From Chlorobaculum sp. (GTDB lineage: Bacteria; Bacteroidota; Chlorobiia; Chlorobiales; Chlorobiaceae), in the NCBI GenBank assembly GCA_013334655.1, contig JAAXXD010000016.1, positions 1-36,232 on the forward strand: a stretch of 36,232 bases of DNA. Reading direction: 5' to 3'. The translations under genes were made by a program, and so were the position numbers. The notes beneath the pieces are model-generated. The model searched no databases, was not told the origin of the DNA, and saw only the letters and a list, made by a program, of their open reading frames with translations. Positions 27,774 to 35,573 of the stretch are shown here, piece by piece. How positions within the stretch are numbered: the first letter of the stretch is position 1; each line of letters begins with the position of its first letter.

Positions 27774-28496
27774 CTACCATGAGAGTTCCGAGGGGGAGGC
27801 TTTGGTGGCATTGCGCCGATCCTCGACAACCTCGCCGCTGCGGAGGGTGATGACGCGGTCGGCCATGCCAGAGATCGAGACGTTGTGCGTGATGACGAGC
27901 GTGGTAGCGCCGAGTTCGCGATTGACCTTGTCGATCACTTCGAGCACGAGCTTGCCGGTGCTGTAGTCGAGTGCGCCGGTCGGTTCATCACAGAGCAGCA
28001 GTTCAGGACGTTTGGCGACGGCGCGGGCGATGGCCACCCGCTGCTGCTCGCCGCCGGAAAGCTGCGCCGGAAAATGGTTCATCCGGTCGCCGAGGCCCAC
28101 CAGTTCGAGCGCTTCGGCGGGCGGCATGGGATTATCGACCAGCTCGGTGACGAGCTGCACGTTTTCAAGCGCCGAAAGGCTCGAAATGAGGTTGTAGAAC
28201 TGAAACACGAAGCCGATGGAGCGACGGCGGAAAGCGGTCAGCCCGGCCTCGCCTGCGGCGTTGATGTCGCGCCCACGGAAGGAGACCGTGCCGGTGTCGG
28301 GCGAGTCGAGGCCGCCGACAATGTTGAGCAGCGTCGATTTGCCGCTTCCCGACGCGCCAAGCAGCACCACCAGCTCGCCCGCACCGAACTCGATCGAGAC
28401 GCCACGAAGCGCCGTCACCGTCACCTCGCCCATGAGATAGCTTTTCGATACCTTCTCGATACTGAGCACTGGTCGCTCTCCGGGAAACGCCATCAT
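27774..28496 (-). CDS. ABC transporter ATP-binding protein (LolD/MacB type)
   Basis: The 240-residue protein has all ATPase motifs: Walker [16 protein letters not shown]-loop FVFQFYNLI, signature [14 protein letters not shown], Walker [13 protein letters not shown], and the H-loop [15 protein letters not shown] and the LGGLDxPxxG arrangement place it with the LolD/MacB/FtsE-like group, which works with MacB-like permeases in lipoprotein release, efflux or enzyme-driven mechanotransmission. A GGAGG ribosome binding site precedes the ATG pair at 28493-28496. No permease or adaptor (HlyD) gene is adjacent, which is unusual for this group. Confidence 0.95.
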   Translation of the reverse strand: MMAFPGERPVLSIEKVSKSYLMGEVTVTALRGVSIEFGAGELVVLLGASGSGKSTLLNIVGGLDSPDTGTVSFRGRDINAAGEAGLTAFRRRSIGFVFQFYNLISSLSALENVQLVTELVDNPMPPAEALELVGLGDRMNHFPAQLSGGEQQRVAIARAVAKRPELLLCDEPTGALDYSTGKLVLEVIDKVNRELGATTLVITHNVSISGMADRVITLRSGEVVEDRRNATKASPSELSW

Positions 28497-28791
28497 GACC
28501 TTCCTCCCCCATCGTCGTCAATTACGAAATCAACCGCCAAGCGCGAGTTCTGAACAGCGCCCGCAACAGAACCGAATCGCGTAACGCCTTGAATTGAGAT
28601 TATTTGCCTCATAGTACGCCAATACAATAATAAATTCACATCATCGCAACAATTCACTGTATAGAGATATGATCAAACCTTTTGATAATACGCTGTGACC
28701 GATGTAAATTAAACAAATAATTACGCGAAACTCCCAAGTGAATATGTAACGCCGTTGCCGGTTTTATCACCCTTTTTTCGCACGTTCTGGT

Positions 28792-29082
28792 ATGGATCCG
28801 CTCGTTTCGGGACTCATCTATTTCATCAGCATACCACTCTTTATCGCCTCGACTGCGCTGTGGCTGCGCAATATCCACATCGGCAAAGCGGCCACCGTTC
28901 CGGCAACGCTCTCTATCGTCTTTCTGGTCGGCTCCTACATCTACCTTTCGTCTGTCGGCACCATGTTGCCAGTCTGGGCATATCTGATCGCGGCCATCAT
29001 CGTCGCCATCATCATCAGCTTCGCTCTTTTGTTTTTCCGGAACCGGGGATCGAACTCCCGGCGTCGGCTGAGTCGCCGCTGA
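28792..29082 (+). CDS. Small hypothetical membrane protein
   Basis: The 96-residue product has three predicted membrane helices (about 5-25, 34-56 and 61-82) and a very basic C-terminal tail (RNRGSNSRRRLSRR), which should face the cytoplasm. No family is recognised. It is followed 81 nt later by the SET-domain gene on the same strand, so the two may be co-expressed. The ribosome binding site is weak. Confidence 0.65.
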   Translation: MDPLVSGLIYFISIPLFIASTALWLRNIHIGKAATVPATLSIVFLVGSYIYLSSVGTMLPVWAYLIAAIIVAIIISFALLFFRNRGSNSRRRLSRR

Positions 29083-29163
29083 AGTGACGGGCTCGATTAC
29101 GCCAATGGATTGCGGGCGGATATTTGTATTTTCCGCTTTCTTCGCCATCCGAGCACATCGTTT

Positions 29164-29634
29164 ATGATACCCAATCTCTCGCTTGAGTCCATCATTATTT
29201 TTGCCGCCGGTCTTGCCGCCGGAGTTCTCGGCACCGTTCTGCTGCGCAAGAAAGCGCCGAGAGTCAGCCGGGGTGCGGTACTCATCGATGCTTCGAAGGT
29301 CGCCGGACGGGGCGCATTCGCGAAAAGGGCGATCAAGGAGGGCGACATCGTGGAGCGCTGCCCGGCGCTCGAAGTGACCGACAAGGATATTGGCGGCGAA
29401 CTGCTCAACTACGTCTTTTACGGCAGCGCCGAAAATCGCCGTCTGGTGGCGATGGGCTACGGAATGCTCTTCAACCACTCGCCGCAACCTAACGTCGCCT
29501 ACTACCGGGAGGACGGCCCCACCGGTGCGGAACTCATCATTTACGCCCTGCGCGACATCCAGAAAGGCGAGGAAATGTACTACAACTACGGCGACGACTG
29601 GTGGAGCACGAGGGGAGAGAATGCTGAATTATGA
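29164..29634 (+). CDS. Membrane-anchored SET-domain protein
   Basis: I choose the ATG at 29164 (156 residues, MIPNLSLESIIIFAAG) over an upstream in-frame TTG at 29110. Residues 6-25 form one membrane helix followed by a basic stop (RKKAPR). The rest is a compact SET domain: VAGRGAFAKRAIKEGDIVE (SAM site GxG), GMLFNHSPQPNVAYY (NHxxxPN, SAM and catalytic pocket), and LRDIQKGEEMYYNYGDDWW (catalytic Tyr and C-terminal flap). SET enzymes methylate protein lysines. A stand-alone, membrane-tethered version in a bacterium is uncommon; the target is unknown. A terminator follows about 160 bp downstream. Confidence 0.85.
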   Translation: MIPNLSLESIIIFAAGLAAGVLGTVLLRKKAPRVSRGAVLIDASKVAGRGAFAKRAIKEGDIVERCPALEVTDKDIGGELLNYVFYGSAENRRLVAMGYGMLFNHSPQPNVAYYREDGPTGAELIIYALRDIQKGEEMYYNYGDDWWSTRGENAEL

Positions 29635-29831
29635 ATTGAGAGAAACGAGCTTCAACCCTCGCTCCGGCAAGCGGCGCGGCGGCATGAAGTTGTGGCGAGG
29701 AGTGTGAGAGAAACATTATCGAGGATGAAAAGCTCTTGTATTACGAGTGCCTGGCAGTATATTGAATCAAAGGATTGGGCTTTTCCCGGTCGACAGAAAG
29801 GCTTTGGACTATCTCCGAAGCCTTTTTGTTT
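29635..29831. other. Intergenic region after the SET gene
   Basis: No gene is seen. It begins with tgaattatgaattgagag-like low-complexity sequence and ends with the terminator at 29797-29834. Confidence 0.5.
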
Positions 29832-29834
29832 TTA
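29797..29834 (+). terminator. Terminator of the SET-domain transcript
   Basis: aaaggctttgg (29797-29807) pairs with ccgaagccttt (29815-29825) with one G:U pair and a 7-nt loop, followed by ttgttttta on the plus strand. Confidence 0.85.
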
Positions 29835-29970
29835 TGTGCGCCAAACCATGAAGACGGGATCATCATCATCATCGACGTCGTCGTTCACATTTCTTTCCCT
29901 TTGGCGATTATCATCATTTGCCGGTTTTTTCAAGCCATTGCTTGACATTGTCCTGATTTGCGCGGGGCAT
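29832..29970 (-). CDS. Tiny acidic ORF behind the S subunit gene, split by a frameshift
   Basis: An ATG lies 2 nt after the S-subunit stop. The first frame reads MPRANQDNVKQWLEK and stops soon after (TGK-stop). If one A of the A6 run (GAAAAAACC) is skipped, the frame runs on as PANDDNRQRERNVNDD, then VDDDDDP and VFMVWRT-stop, giving about 45 residues. The second frame can also start on its own at an ATG at 29948 (38 residues). The joined peptide looks more natural than either half. No family is recognised; an intact version, a phase-variable version or a remnant are all possible. Confidence 0.4.
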
Positions 29971-29972
29971 GA

Positions 29973-31409
29973 TCAGATTTCTTTGAGGTATTTGATTGCG
30001 GCAGCTTCTGATTCTTCAATGGCAATTTCAACAGCTCGCTTGGCTTGTTCAAGGAGCGTTTCTGCTTCTTTACGAGCAAGATGCGCATTGTCGAGAAGCG
30101 ATTTGATTTGCTGTTGGATTTTTGGTTGAGCGACCCATATACGAAACTCTTTGATCTCGCTGGGATAGAGTTCAATCTGACCGGAAGAACCTTTGAAATA
30201 TTGCTCTACTTGCATCTGTCCGACAATCGAGTTGAGCTGGAGCGAGAGAAAAACTGGGTCGAGTCCAGCCATAGGATTTATGCGTAAAATGGTAACGTGG
30301 TTGTCGGGTAATGCTCTCTCTTTGCGTAAATATGCAGCGCATCGTCCCATGGTGCCGACGCCAGTTCCATTTATCAATATGTCGCCTTGCTTGATAGTTA
30401 ATCTGTCTGCTTCGCTTAACTTTAACTGGGACAATTCCTCCTTGGCAAATCGGTTGTCCTCGTCGATCACAACGTTGTTGGCTCTTACGTGTCGGGAGTT
30501 GATCACGGGAAGCCCTTCGTTAGCATACTGAGGTTGTCGGCCACGTTCGCAAAAATGAACACAATCACCCAAGCGTACAATTTCTCCATGCTTCTTCATC
30601 TTTTCAAGCAACGCATCGAACTTGGGGCGGAAATGCTCGGCATCGATCCGACCGGCAACAAAAGCTTCCGAAGCAGGACGAGTATAAGATAGCGGTTCCG
30701 GTGGTGCCCAATCATTGAGATTGAGGGCACCGAGTAGTGTATTTGATGCAGCGACCAGTAATGCGGAACTCTCTTTTGCATTCTGAAATGATCCAATAAA
30801 ACATTCATATACTTTATTTTGCAATGCATCACTAAACAAGGGGATTTTGATTTTTTCGCCATCAGACAGCGACAAGTGCATCTGTACATTACCTTGAAAC
30901 TGTCTATCCAACAAAACAAGTCCATACCGTGTATTCAGAAAGGCAGTTAAATATGCTGTATTAATTTTTTGCTGACCTGAAGAACTGAGGCGCACAGCTA
31001 TTGTATCTTGGCTAACATTGCACCTTGGTAGATTTACAAATGATGCAGCCGGGTATGCAGTTTTCGATAATACAAGATCACCGAATTTAAGCGCAGTCTT
31101 ATTTTCTGCGGCATGAACATCTTCTGATATGTGAACAATTTCAGAATCATCAATAAGTCCACTGCGCAAGTTAGATATTCTAACAAAAGGCACACCAGTT
31201 TCTGTGTACGTATCCGCTTTAATATCAAAAATACCTTTTCTAAAGCAAGATGAGACTTTACCAAGCGTTGTGAATCCGCAGGGCAAAGAATCTATAAGTT
31301 GTTCTGTTCGGATAGCATCTTTTGAAAAATATCCACTATCAATTCTGAACTTATCATTTTCATTTAAAACATCTGAAATGCTCAATTCAGTCACATCAAG
31401 CCCCTCCAA
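29973..31409 (-). CDS. hsdS: Restriction-modification specificity (S) subunit
   Basis: This 478-residue protein has two target-recognition domains of about 150-170 residues, each followed by long helices, the standard HsdS plan. TRD1 runs from about residue 40 to 190, ending with QNVKVYECFIGSFQNAKESS-like conserved helix (QNKVYECFIGSFQNAKES). TRD2 begins near VRLGDCVHFCERGRQPQYA, with GDILINGTGVGTMGRCAAY and FKGSSGQIELYPSEIKEFRI, typical of the TRD core. A coiled C-terminal helix (ARKEAETLLEQAKRAVEIA) follows. TRD1 is markedly AT-rich, as usual for exchanged domains. It is 32 nt behind the RM gene and sets the DNA sequence that pair recognises. Confidence 0.95.
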   Translation of the reverse strand: MEGLDVTELSISDVLNENDKFRIDSGYFSKDAIRTEQLIDSLPCGFTTLGKVSSCFRKGIFDIKADTYTETGVPFVRISNLRSGLIDDSEIVHISEDVHAAENKTALKFGDLVLSKTAYPAASFVNLPRCNVSQDTIAVRLSSSGQQKINTAYLTAFLNTRYGLVLLDRQFQGNVQMHLSLSDGEKIKIPLFSDALQNKVYECFIGSFQNAKESSALLVAASNTLLGALNLNDWAPPEPLSYTRPASEAFVAGRIDAEHFRPKFDALLEKMKKHGEIVRLGDCVHFCERGRQPQYANEGLPVINSRHVRANNVVIDEDNRFAKEELSQLKLSEADRLTIKQGDILINGTGVGTMGRCAAYLRKERALPDNHVTILRINPMAGLDPVFLSLQLNSIVGQMQVEQYFKGSSGQIELYPSEIKEFRIWVAQPKIQQQIKSLLDNAHLARKEAETLLEQAKRAVEIAIEESEAAAIKYLKEI

Positions 31410-31441
31410 CAGGTACGCATAGCGCGTTGCATTGAAGGGGC

Positions 31442-33463
31442 TTAGACGAAAAAACTTAATTCCTCTTTTTTGCCGAATTCAATGAATGCTTCGGCAATGC
31501 CGTCGTCGGTCAGGCCGTCATGGTTGAAAAGGTCGTGTTGAACCACCCAATGGCCGTGCCTGTCACGCATGAAGGTTCCGTCATTATATTTCGCAATGAT
31601 TTTGTCGCCGCTGGTATCCTTGCTCTCCTTTCGCTGGGTAGCGAAAAAGATGTTGTAGTCGTCCACTTTCTTGCACAGTGGGCCAGCTTTTGGATCGTCA
31701 TTCCATTTCTGCACGAAGATGACGCTTGTCTTCGTGCCGGTGTGAGGCTTGAAGGTGTTCGGATGCAAACCGACAACGGCAAGGATTCGGCAACGTTCGG
31801 CAATAAACTCACGAACTCGCTGGTCGCTGCTGTTGTTGAACCTGCCTTGCGGAAGCACCACCGCCATTCGACCACCAGGTTTGAGAAAATCGAGATTGCG
31901 TTCGATAAAAAGCAAATCTCGCCCTACCGCGTTTTCAAGCCGACCGAGCGAACCATCCTTGTTGACCTTATGCGCCAGATCGAATGGCGCGAGCATGTCG
32001 GTCTGCTTGATGTCTCCGGCAAAGGGCGGATTGGCCATGAGCACATCAAACTGGAAATTCCGATAGTCGCCCTTGTTGGTCTGGAGTTTGCGCAACTTCT
32101 TCCAGCCTTCGTGATAGGTATCCTGCCAATCCTCTTGCCGGGTTGTCTCGTCCCATTTTTTCCAGTCAAGCGCGTTCAGATGTAGAACGTTTGTTTCGCC
32201 ATCTCCGGCAATGAGATTCAGACAGCGAGCCACACGGACGCTCTTTTCATCGAAGTCGATACCAAAGACTTTTTCACGAGCATACTCGGTGCATCGTGTT
32301 GGTTTTTCGTCCATCGTGAACAGATGAGACTGCGTGAAGCCTTCGTCTTTGAGGATCGCTTTCCAAACGTGGAAAATCGAGTGAACCGGAAATCCGGCGG
32401 AACCGCAAGCGGTATCTATAAGCGTTTCCTCCTCTTGGGGATTCAACATCTTCACGCACATGTCAATAACCCAGCGAGGGGTAAAATACTGCCCCTTTTC
32501 GCCTTTGGAGGATTTGTTGACGAGGTATTCAAAGGCATCGTCCACAACATCGAGGTTGGAATTGAACAGCTTCCACTCCTCCAGCGAGCCGATGCAGACC
32601 TGTAAGTGATCGGGCGTGAGCTTGATTTTTTCGTCGTCAGGGAAAACGCCGCCCCACTTGGCTTTTGCCTCATCAAACAGGGACTGAATCGCTACCTTGA
32701 GCTGCGCAGAGGTGTTCTGGTTGCGGAAACGGAGATACCTCTGCCCTTTCCATTTCCGGTGACAGGCGAGTTCGTCATAAAGCTTCGTAAAGATGAGCTT
32801 GAAAACCTCTTCAAATACATCGACGCCTGCATTGGCGAGCACCTCATCCTCAAGATCTTCAATGAGTTGACGGAGCGAGTGAGCTTTAATTCCTTCAGTT
32901 TCTCGCTGCTTCTCTTTCTCTATGAGCGTTCCAATCGTCCACTGTTGCCCGGCAATATCCTCAATGGTCTGTTGCGCGGTCGGAAGATCAGGAATGATGA
33001 CGAAGTAATTCGGGTTTTTCCGATGCCAGACGACTTCTCGCAGGCCATCGCTCCAAAGCGCAAGCGGCGCACCGGTGGCGTGACAGTAACTCTTGAGCTG
33101 GTCTTTACCGCCTTTCTCCGTCGGCTGCTTCACCTCGACGATGATATACGGAACTGTCGGGCGATCAAAGTCAAATACGACAATATCCGCGCGCTTCGAT
33201 GAATCGCGCCCGAAAGTGATGGGGTATTCGACGGCAAGGCGGGAAACAGGATAGTTGAAATCGTGTTCGAGCCGGTGAAGCCAGAGTTGACGAATAATTT
33301 CCTCGGGCTTGGCAATGACCTCCTTTCCGCGAACGAGACATTTCAGGTAGTGCCTGCCGTTTTTCTCCGTCAGCTCGGCTTCTACGGCAGCTTTGCTTTT
33401 TGCGCTGAAAATATCGAGAGATAGCTGGTTCTTCGAGTTGGACAGGAGTTCGTAAATAGTCAT
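31442..33463 (-). CDS. Fused nuclease-methylase (RM) subunit, HsdR-N domain plus N6-adenine methylase
   Basis: Residues about 60-190 form an HsdR-N/PD-(D/E)xK nuclease domain: KRADIVVFDFDRPTVPYIIV, then VEVKQ and QLKSYCHATGAPLALWSDG (the D...EVK...QxxxY pattern). Residues about 310-660 form an HsdM-type N6-adenine methylase: GQYFTPRWVIDMC, the SAM motif IDTACGSAGFP, and the catalytic LMANPPFAGD. There is no DEAD/DEAH helicase, so it cannot translocate DNA. With the S subunit it resembles the BcgI-like type IIB/IIG organisation, where one RM polypeptide and an S polypeptide cut and modify. Functional cleavage is inferred; both catalytic sites look intact. Confidence 0.92.
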   Translation of the reverse strand: MTIYELLSNSKNQLSLDIFSAKSKAAVEAELTEKNGRHYLKCLVRGKEVIAKPEEIIRQLWLHRLEHDFNYPVSRLAVEYPITFGRDSSKRADIVVFDFDRPTVPYIIVEVKQPTEKGGKDQLKSYCHATGAPLALWSDGLREVVWHRKNPNYFVIIPDLPTAQQTIEDIAGQQWTIGTLIEKEKQRETEGIKAHSLRQLIEDLEDEVLANAGVDVFEEVFKLIFTKLYDELACHRKWKGQRYLRFRNQNTSAQLKVAIQSLFDEAKAKWGGVFPDDEKIKLTPDHLQVCIGSLEEWKLFNSNLDVVDDAFEYLVNKSSKGEKGQYFTPRWVIDMCVKMLNPQEEETLIDTACGSAGFPVHSIFHVWKAILKDEGFTQSHLFTMDEKPTRCTEYAREKVFGIDFDEKSVRVARCLNLIAGDGETNVLHLNALDWKKWDETTRQEDWQDTYHEGWKKLRKLQTNKGDYRNFQFDVLMANPPFAGDIKQTDMLAPFDLAHKVNKDGSLGRLENAVGRDLLFIERNLDFLKPGGRMAVVLPQGRFNNSSDQRVREFIAERCRILAVVGLHPNTFKPHTGTKTSVIFVQKWNDDPKAGPLCKKVDDYNIFFATQRKESKDTSGDKIIAKYNDGTFMRDRHGHWVVQHDLFNHDGLTDDGIAEAFIEFGKKEELSFFV

Positions 33464-33615
33464 TGGCTTGGTTTTGCGTTAGGCAGCGGGAATGTCAATT
33501 TCATTATTGTTTTCCGTTTTCTCAAGAGTGCAATAAAGAAAAAGCTATCTACATATTTTACAAAAAGTTATCGAGCACAGAACGACAGCACAGCTCGCCC
33601 AAGGAGTTACATCCA

Positions 33616-33640
33616 ATCTGGCAACAACTTGTTGCCAGAT
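33616..33640. promoter_or_regulatory. 25-bp perfect palindrome (12-bp arms)
   Basis: atctggcaacaa (33616-33627), one central base c, ttgttgccagat (33629-33640). This is an operator-sized, perfectly dyadic site in the divergent promoter region; it lies 153 bp upstream of the RM start. No T-run follows, so it is not a terminator. The regulator is unknown. Confidence 0.65.
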
Positions 33641-33723
33641 AACAAGGCAACCCCAACCAGTCGGAATCGCCCCTACATTATCAGCCGCCCTGCCCTCACC
33701 AAAAAAATCCGCCTCGCTATCGA

Positions 33724-33762
33724 TTGGAACTCTTCGCTGGGTTGCGTACGTTACATGTAACG
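33724..33762 (+). promoter_or_regulatory. Likely mazEF promoter with overlapping 14-bp palindromic operator
   Basis: ttggaa (33724-33729) and tacgtt (33747-33752) are 17 bp apart and could be a -35/-10 pair. The perfect palindrome cgttacatgtaacg (33749-33762) overlaps the -10, the arrangement expected of an autoregulated toxin-antitoxin operon, in which the antitoxin represses. The promoter assignment is tentative. Confidence 0.45.
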
Positions 33763-33789
33763 AATTGACAACAGTGAAGGAGAACAATC

Positions 33790-34002
33790 ATGAAGATCGT
33801 TTCAGAACGGGTAAAGCAGCATCGGGAAAAGCTTCGGCAGAGCGGGTTGAGGCCGGTGCAGCTTTGGGTGCCGGACACGCGGCGGCCTGGATTCGAGCTG
33901 GAGTGCCGCCGTCAATCGAATTTGCTCAAGGGCGACGCTCAGGAAAAGGAGATGCTCGAATTCCTTGAAGAGGCAGCGGATCGCGAGGGCTGGAAAGCAT
34001 GA
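33790..34002 (+). CDS. MazE-like antitoxin (DUF3018)
   Basis: A 70-residue protein (MKIVSERVKQHREKLRQSG) of the DUF3018/antitoxin-MazE family: RPVQLWVPDTRRPGFELECRR, then a C-terminal acidic helix (EKEMLEFLEEAADREGW) that would thread into the toxin groove. A GAAGGAGAA ribosome binding site precedes it. The stop overlaps the toxin start by 4 nt (ATGA), so the pair is translationally coupled. Confidence 0.9.
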   Translation: MKIVSERVKQHREKLRQSGLRPVQLWVPDTRRPGFELECRRQSNLLKGDAQEKEMLEFLEEAADREGWKA

Positions 34003-34322
34003 AGCGCGGCTCGGTGGTCACGATTGCCTTGCAGGGCGATTATGGCAAACCTCGCCCCGCTCTGGTCGTTCAATCCGATTATTTCATGGAACATCAGTCA
34101 GTTACGGTGTTGCCGATTACCAGCGACCTGCGTCCGGCTCCGCTGTTCCGAATCGATGTCGAGCCTGACGCAGCAAACGGATTGCTGAAAACCTCGCAGA
34201 TCATGGTTGACAAGGCTCAAACGGTGCCGTCCGAAAAGATTGGCAAAGTCATCGGTAATCTTGACGACGCTACGATGATGGCGGTGAACCGGGCGCTGGC
34301 GCTTTGGTTCGGCTTTGCGTGA
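33999..34322 (+). CDS. mazF: MazF/PemK-type mRNA interferase toxin
   Basis: The 107-residue length and pattern match MazF: KRGSVVTIALQGDYGKPRPALVVQSD (conserved G..PR.A.v.q), VTVLPITSDLRPAPLFRI, and LLKTSQIMVDKAQTVPSEKIG. The loop near residue 20 carries the catalytic Arg. It is a sequence-specific ribosome-independent endoribonuclease that is held inactive by the MazE-like antitoxin encoded directly upstream. The gene looks intact, unlike the other toxin in the window. It sits beside the RM genes, a frequent defence-island association. Confidence 0.93.
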   Translation: MKRGSVVTIALQGDYGKPRPALVVQSDYFMEHQSVTVLPITSDLRPAPLFRIDVEPDAANGLLKTSQIMVDKAQTVPSEKIGKVIGNLDDATMMAVNRALALWFGFA

Positions 34323-34349
34323 ACCCTTCCGCCATTACTCTACCCTTCC

Positions 34350-34378
34350 CGCATTATCAATTATCAATTGTCCATTAT
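34350..34378. repeat. Low-complexity tandem repeat
   Basis: The unit attatca occurs twice in a row (from about 34354), followed by attgtccattattc, just before the ADH stop. Similar AATT/ATTATCA strings are common as intergenic filler in many bacteria, and a related string lies at about 29623. Confidence 0.5.
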
Positions 34379-35569
34379 TCACACCCTCGCCGCGAGAATT
34401 CTTCGCATCGCGGCCTGGTCGAGCGGGACAGGGTTGGTTTTGCTTCTGGTGGCGGGGATGATTACGTCGAAATCGGATTCTTTGATGCCGTAGTTGCCGA
34501 GGCGGGGGAAGGCGAAGAGGGTTTGCAGGGATTCGAGGTGTTCGACGAGGCGGTTGCAATCGTCGGCGATGTTGCCGGTCGAAGCGCCGGTGAGGATGCG
34601 GCTGGCGGTGGCGAATTTTCGCAAGCCCGGTTCGCCGCTCTCGGAGGCGCGAAGCTGGCGGATGTTCTCGCGGGTCGCTTCGGCGAGCAGCGTGGCGCAG
34701 AGGGTGCCGTGCGGGATGTCGAAGAGGCCGCCGACTGACGAGGCGAATCCGTGCACGATGCCGAGACCTGCGTTGGAGAGCGCGATGCCCGACATGAGCG
34801 CCGCGCAGGCCATGTCGGCGCGAACGGCCACGTCGCCCGCGGCACTGCCGCAGGCCAGCTCGAACGAGCGGCTGAAGCGTTCGAGGCCGCTCAGGCAGAT
34901 GGCGTCCGTATAAGGGCTGGCGAGGGGCGAGAGGTAGGCTTCGAGAAGCTGCGTGAAGGCATCCATGCCCGAGGCGGCAGTCAGCTCCGGCGGCGCGGTC
35001 GTCATGAGGGCGGGATCAATGATCGCCTCGTTTGGCACGAAGGCCGCGTGGCGCAGGGAGCGCTTGTAGCCGCCCGGCCCGACGCGGCTGATGACGGCGT
35101 TGCTCGTCGCCTCGGTGCCGGTGCCGGAGGTGGTCGGTACGGCGATGAACGGCACTTTGCGCCCGTCGTGCGGCATGAATCCCGGCTGCCCCTCGATGAA
35201 GCGCTCGACCAGCTCGCGCTGGAGCAGCATCGCCGAGATCGCCTTTCCAGCATCCACGGCGCTGCCGCCGCCAATGGCTACTACTACGTCGTAAGGCGTC
35301 ACGCGACCGAGCGCCACCGCCTCGTCGATCAGCTCCGGCGACGGCTCGCGGTCAACGTTGAGGCAAACGACTTCCATCCCGGCGAGGCGCAGTTCGTCAA
35401 GTATTCGGGATGCGACGGGCGAGCGCCGCAACGTCTGCCGACCTGTGACGAGCAGCATCCTCCGGCCATAGGCGGCGACGAGAGCCGGAAGCTTCGAGAG
35501 CGTTCCCGGCCCGAAGTGGATGCGCGGCATCGGCAAAATGGAAAACTCCAGTCCTCTCTCAATCGACAT
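34379..35569 (-). CDS. Iron-containing (group III) alcohol dehydrogenase
   Basis: The 396-residue protein has VVVAIGGGSAVDAGKAISA (NAD-binding GGGSxxDxxK), FIAVPTTSGTGTEATSNAVI, and VHGFASSVGGLFDIPHGTLC with two histidine metal ligands. The usual D-x-x-x-H metal motif reads GMDAFTQLLEAYL: the Asp is there but His is Gln. This DALTQ-type variant is seen in a subgroup of the family, so activity is likely retained, but the metal environment differs from FucO. It reduces an aldehyde or oxidises an alcohol with NAD(P)H; the substrate is unknown. It starts 4 nt after the DUF134 stop on the same strand. Confidence 0.92.
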   Translation of the reverse strand: MSIERGLEFSILPMPRIHFGPGTLSKLPALVAAYGRRMLLVTGRQTLRRSPVASRILDELRLAGMEVVCLNVDREPSPELIDEAVALGRVTPYDVVVAIGGGSAVDAGKAISAMLLQRELVERFIEGQPGFMPHDGRKVPFIAVPTTSGTGTEATSNAVISRVGPGGYKRSLRHAAFVPNEAIIDPALMTTAPPELTAASGMDAFTQLLEAYLSPLASPYTDAICLSGLERFSRSFELACGSAAGDVAVRADMACAALMSGIALSNAGLGIVHGFASSVGGLFDIPHGTLCATLLAEATRENIRQLRASESGEPGLRKFATASRILTGASTGNIADDCNRLVEHLESLQTLFAFPRLGNYGIKESDFDVIIPATRSKTNPVPLDQAAMRRILAARV

Positions 35570-35573
35570 AGCG

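Larger units (their letters stand above)
33464..33789. other. Divergent intergenic region between the RM gene and mazE
   Basis: A 326-bp spacer that must hold both promoters. Its main content is two palindromes, at 33616-33640 and 33749-33762, described separately. No gene is supported. Confidence 0.7.

Noticed and set aside
29110-29163. TTG start upstream of the SET protein
   Set aside because: It would add a segment without similarity before the membrane helix; the ATG at 29164 gives a natural N-terminal anchor.
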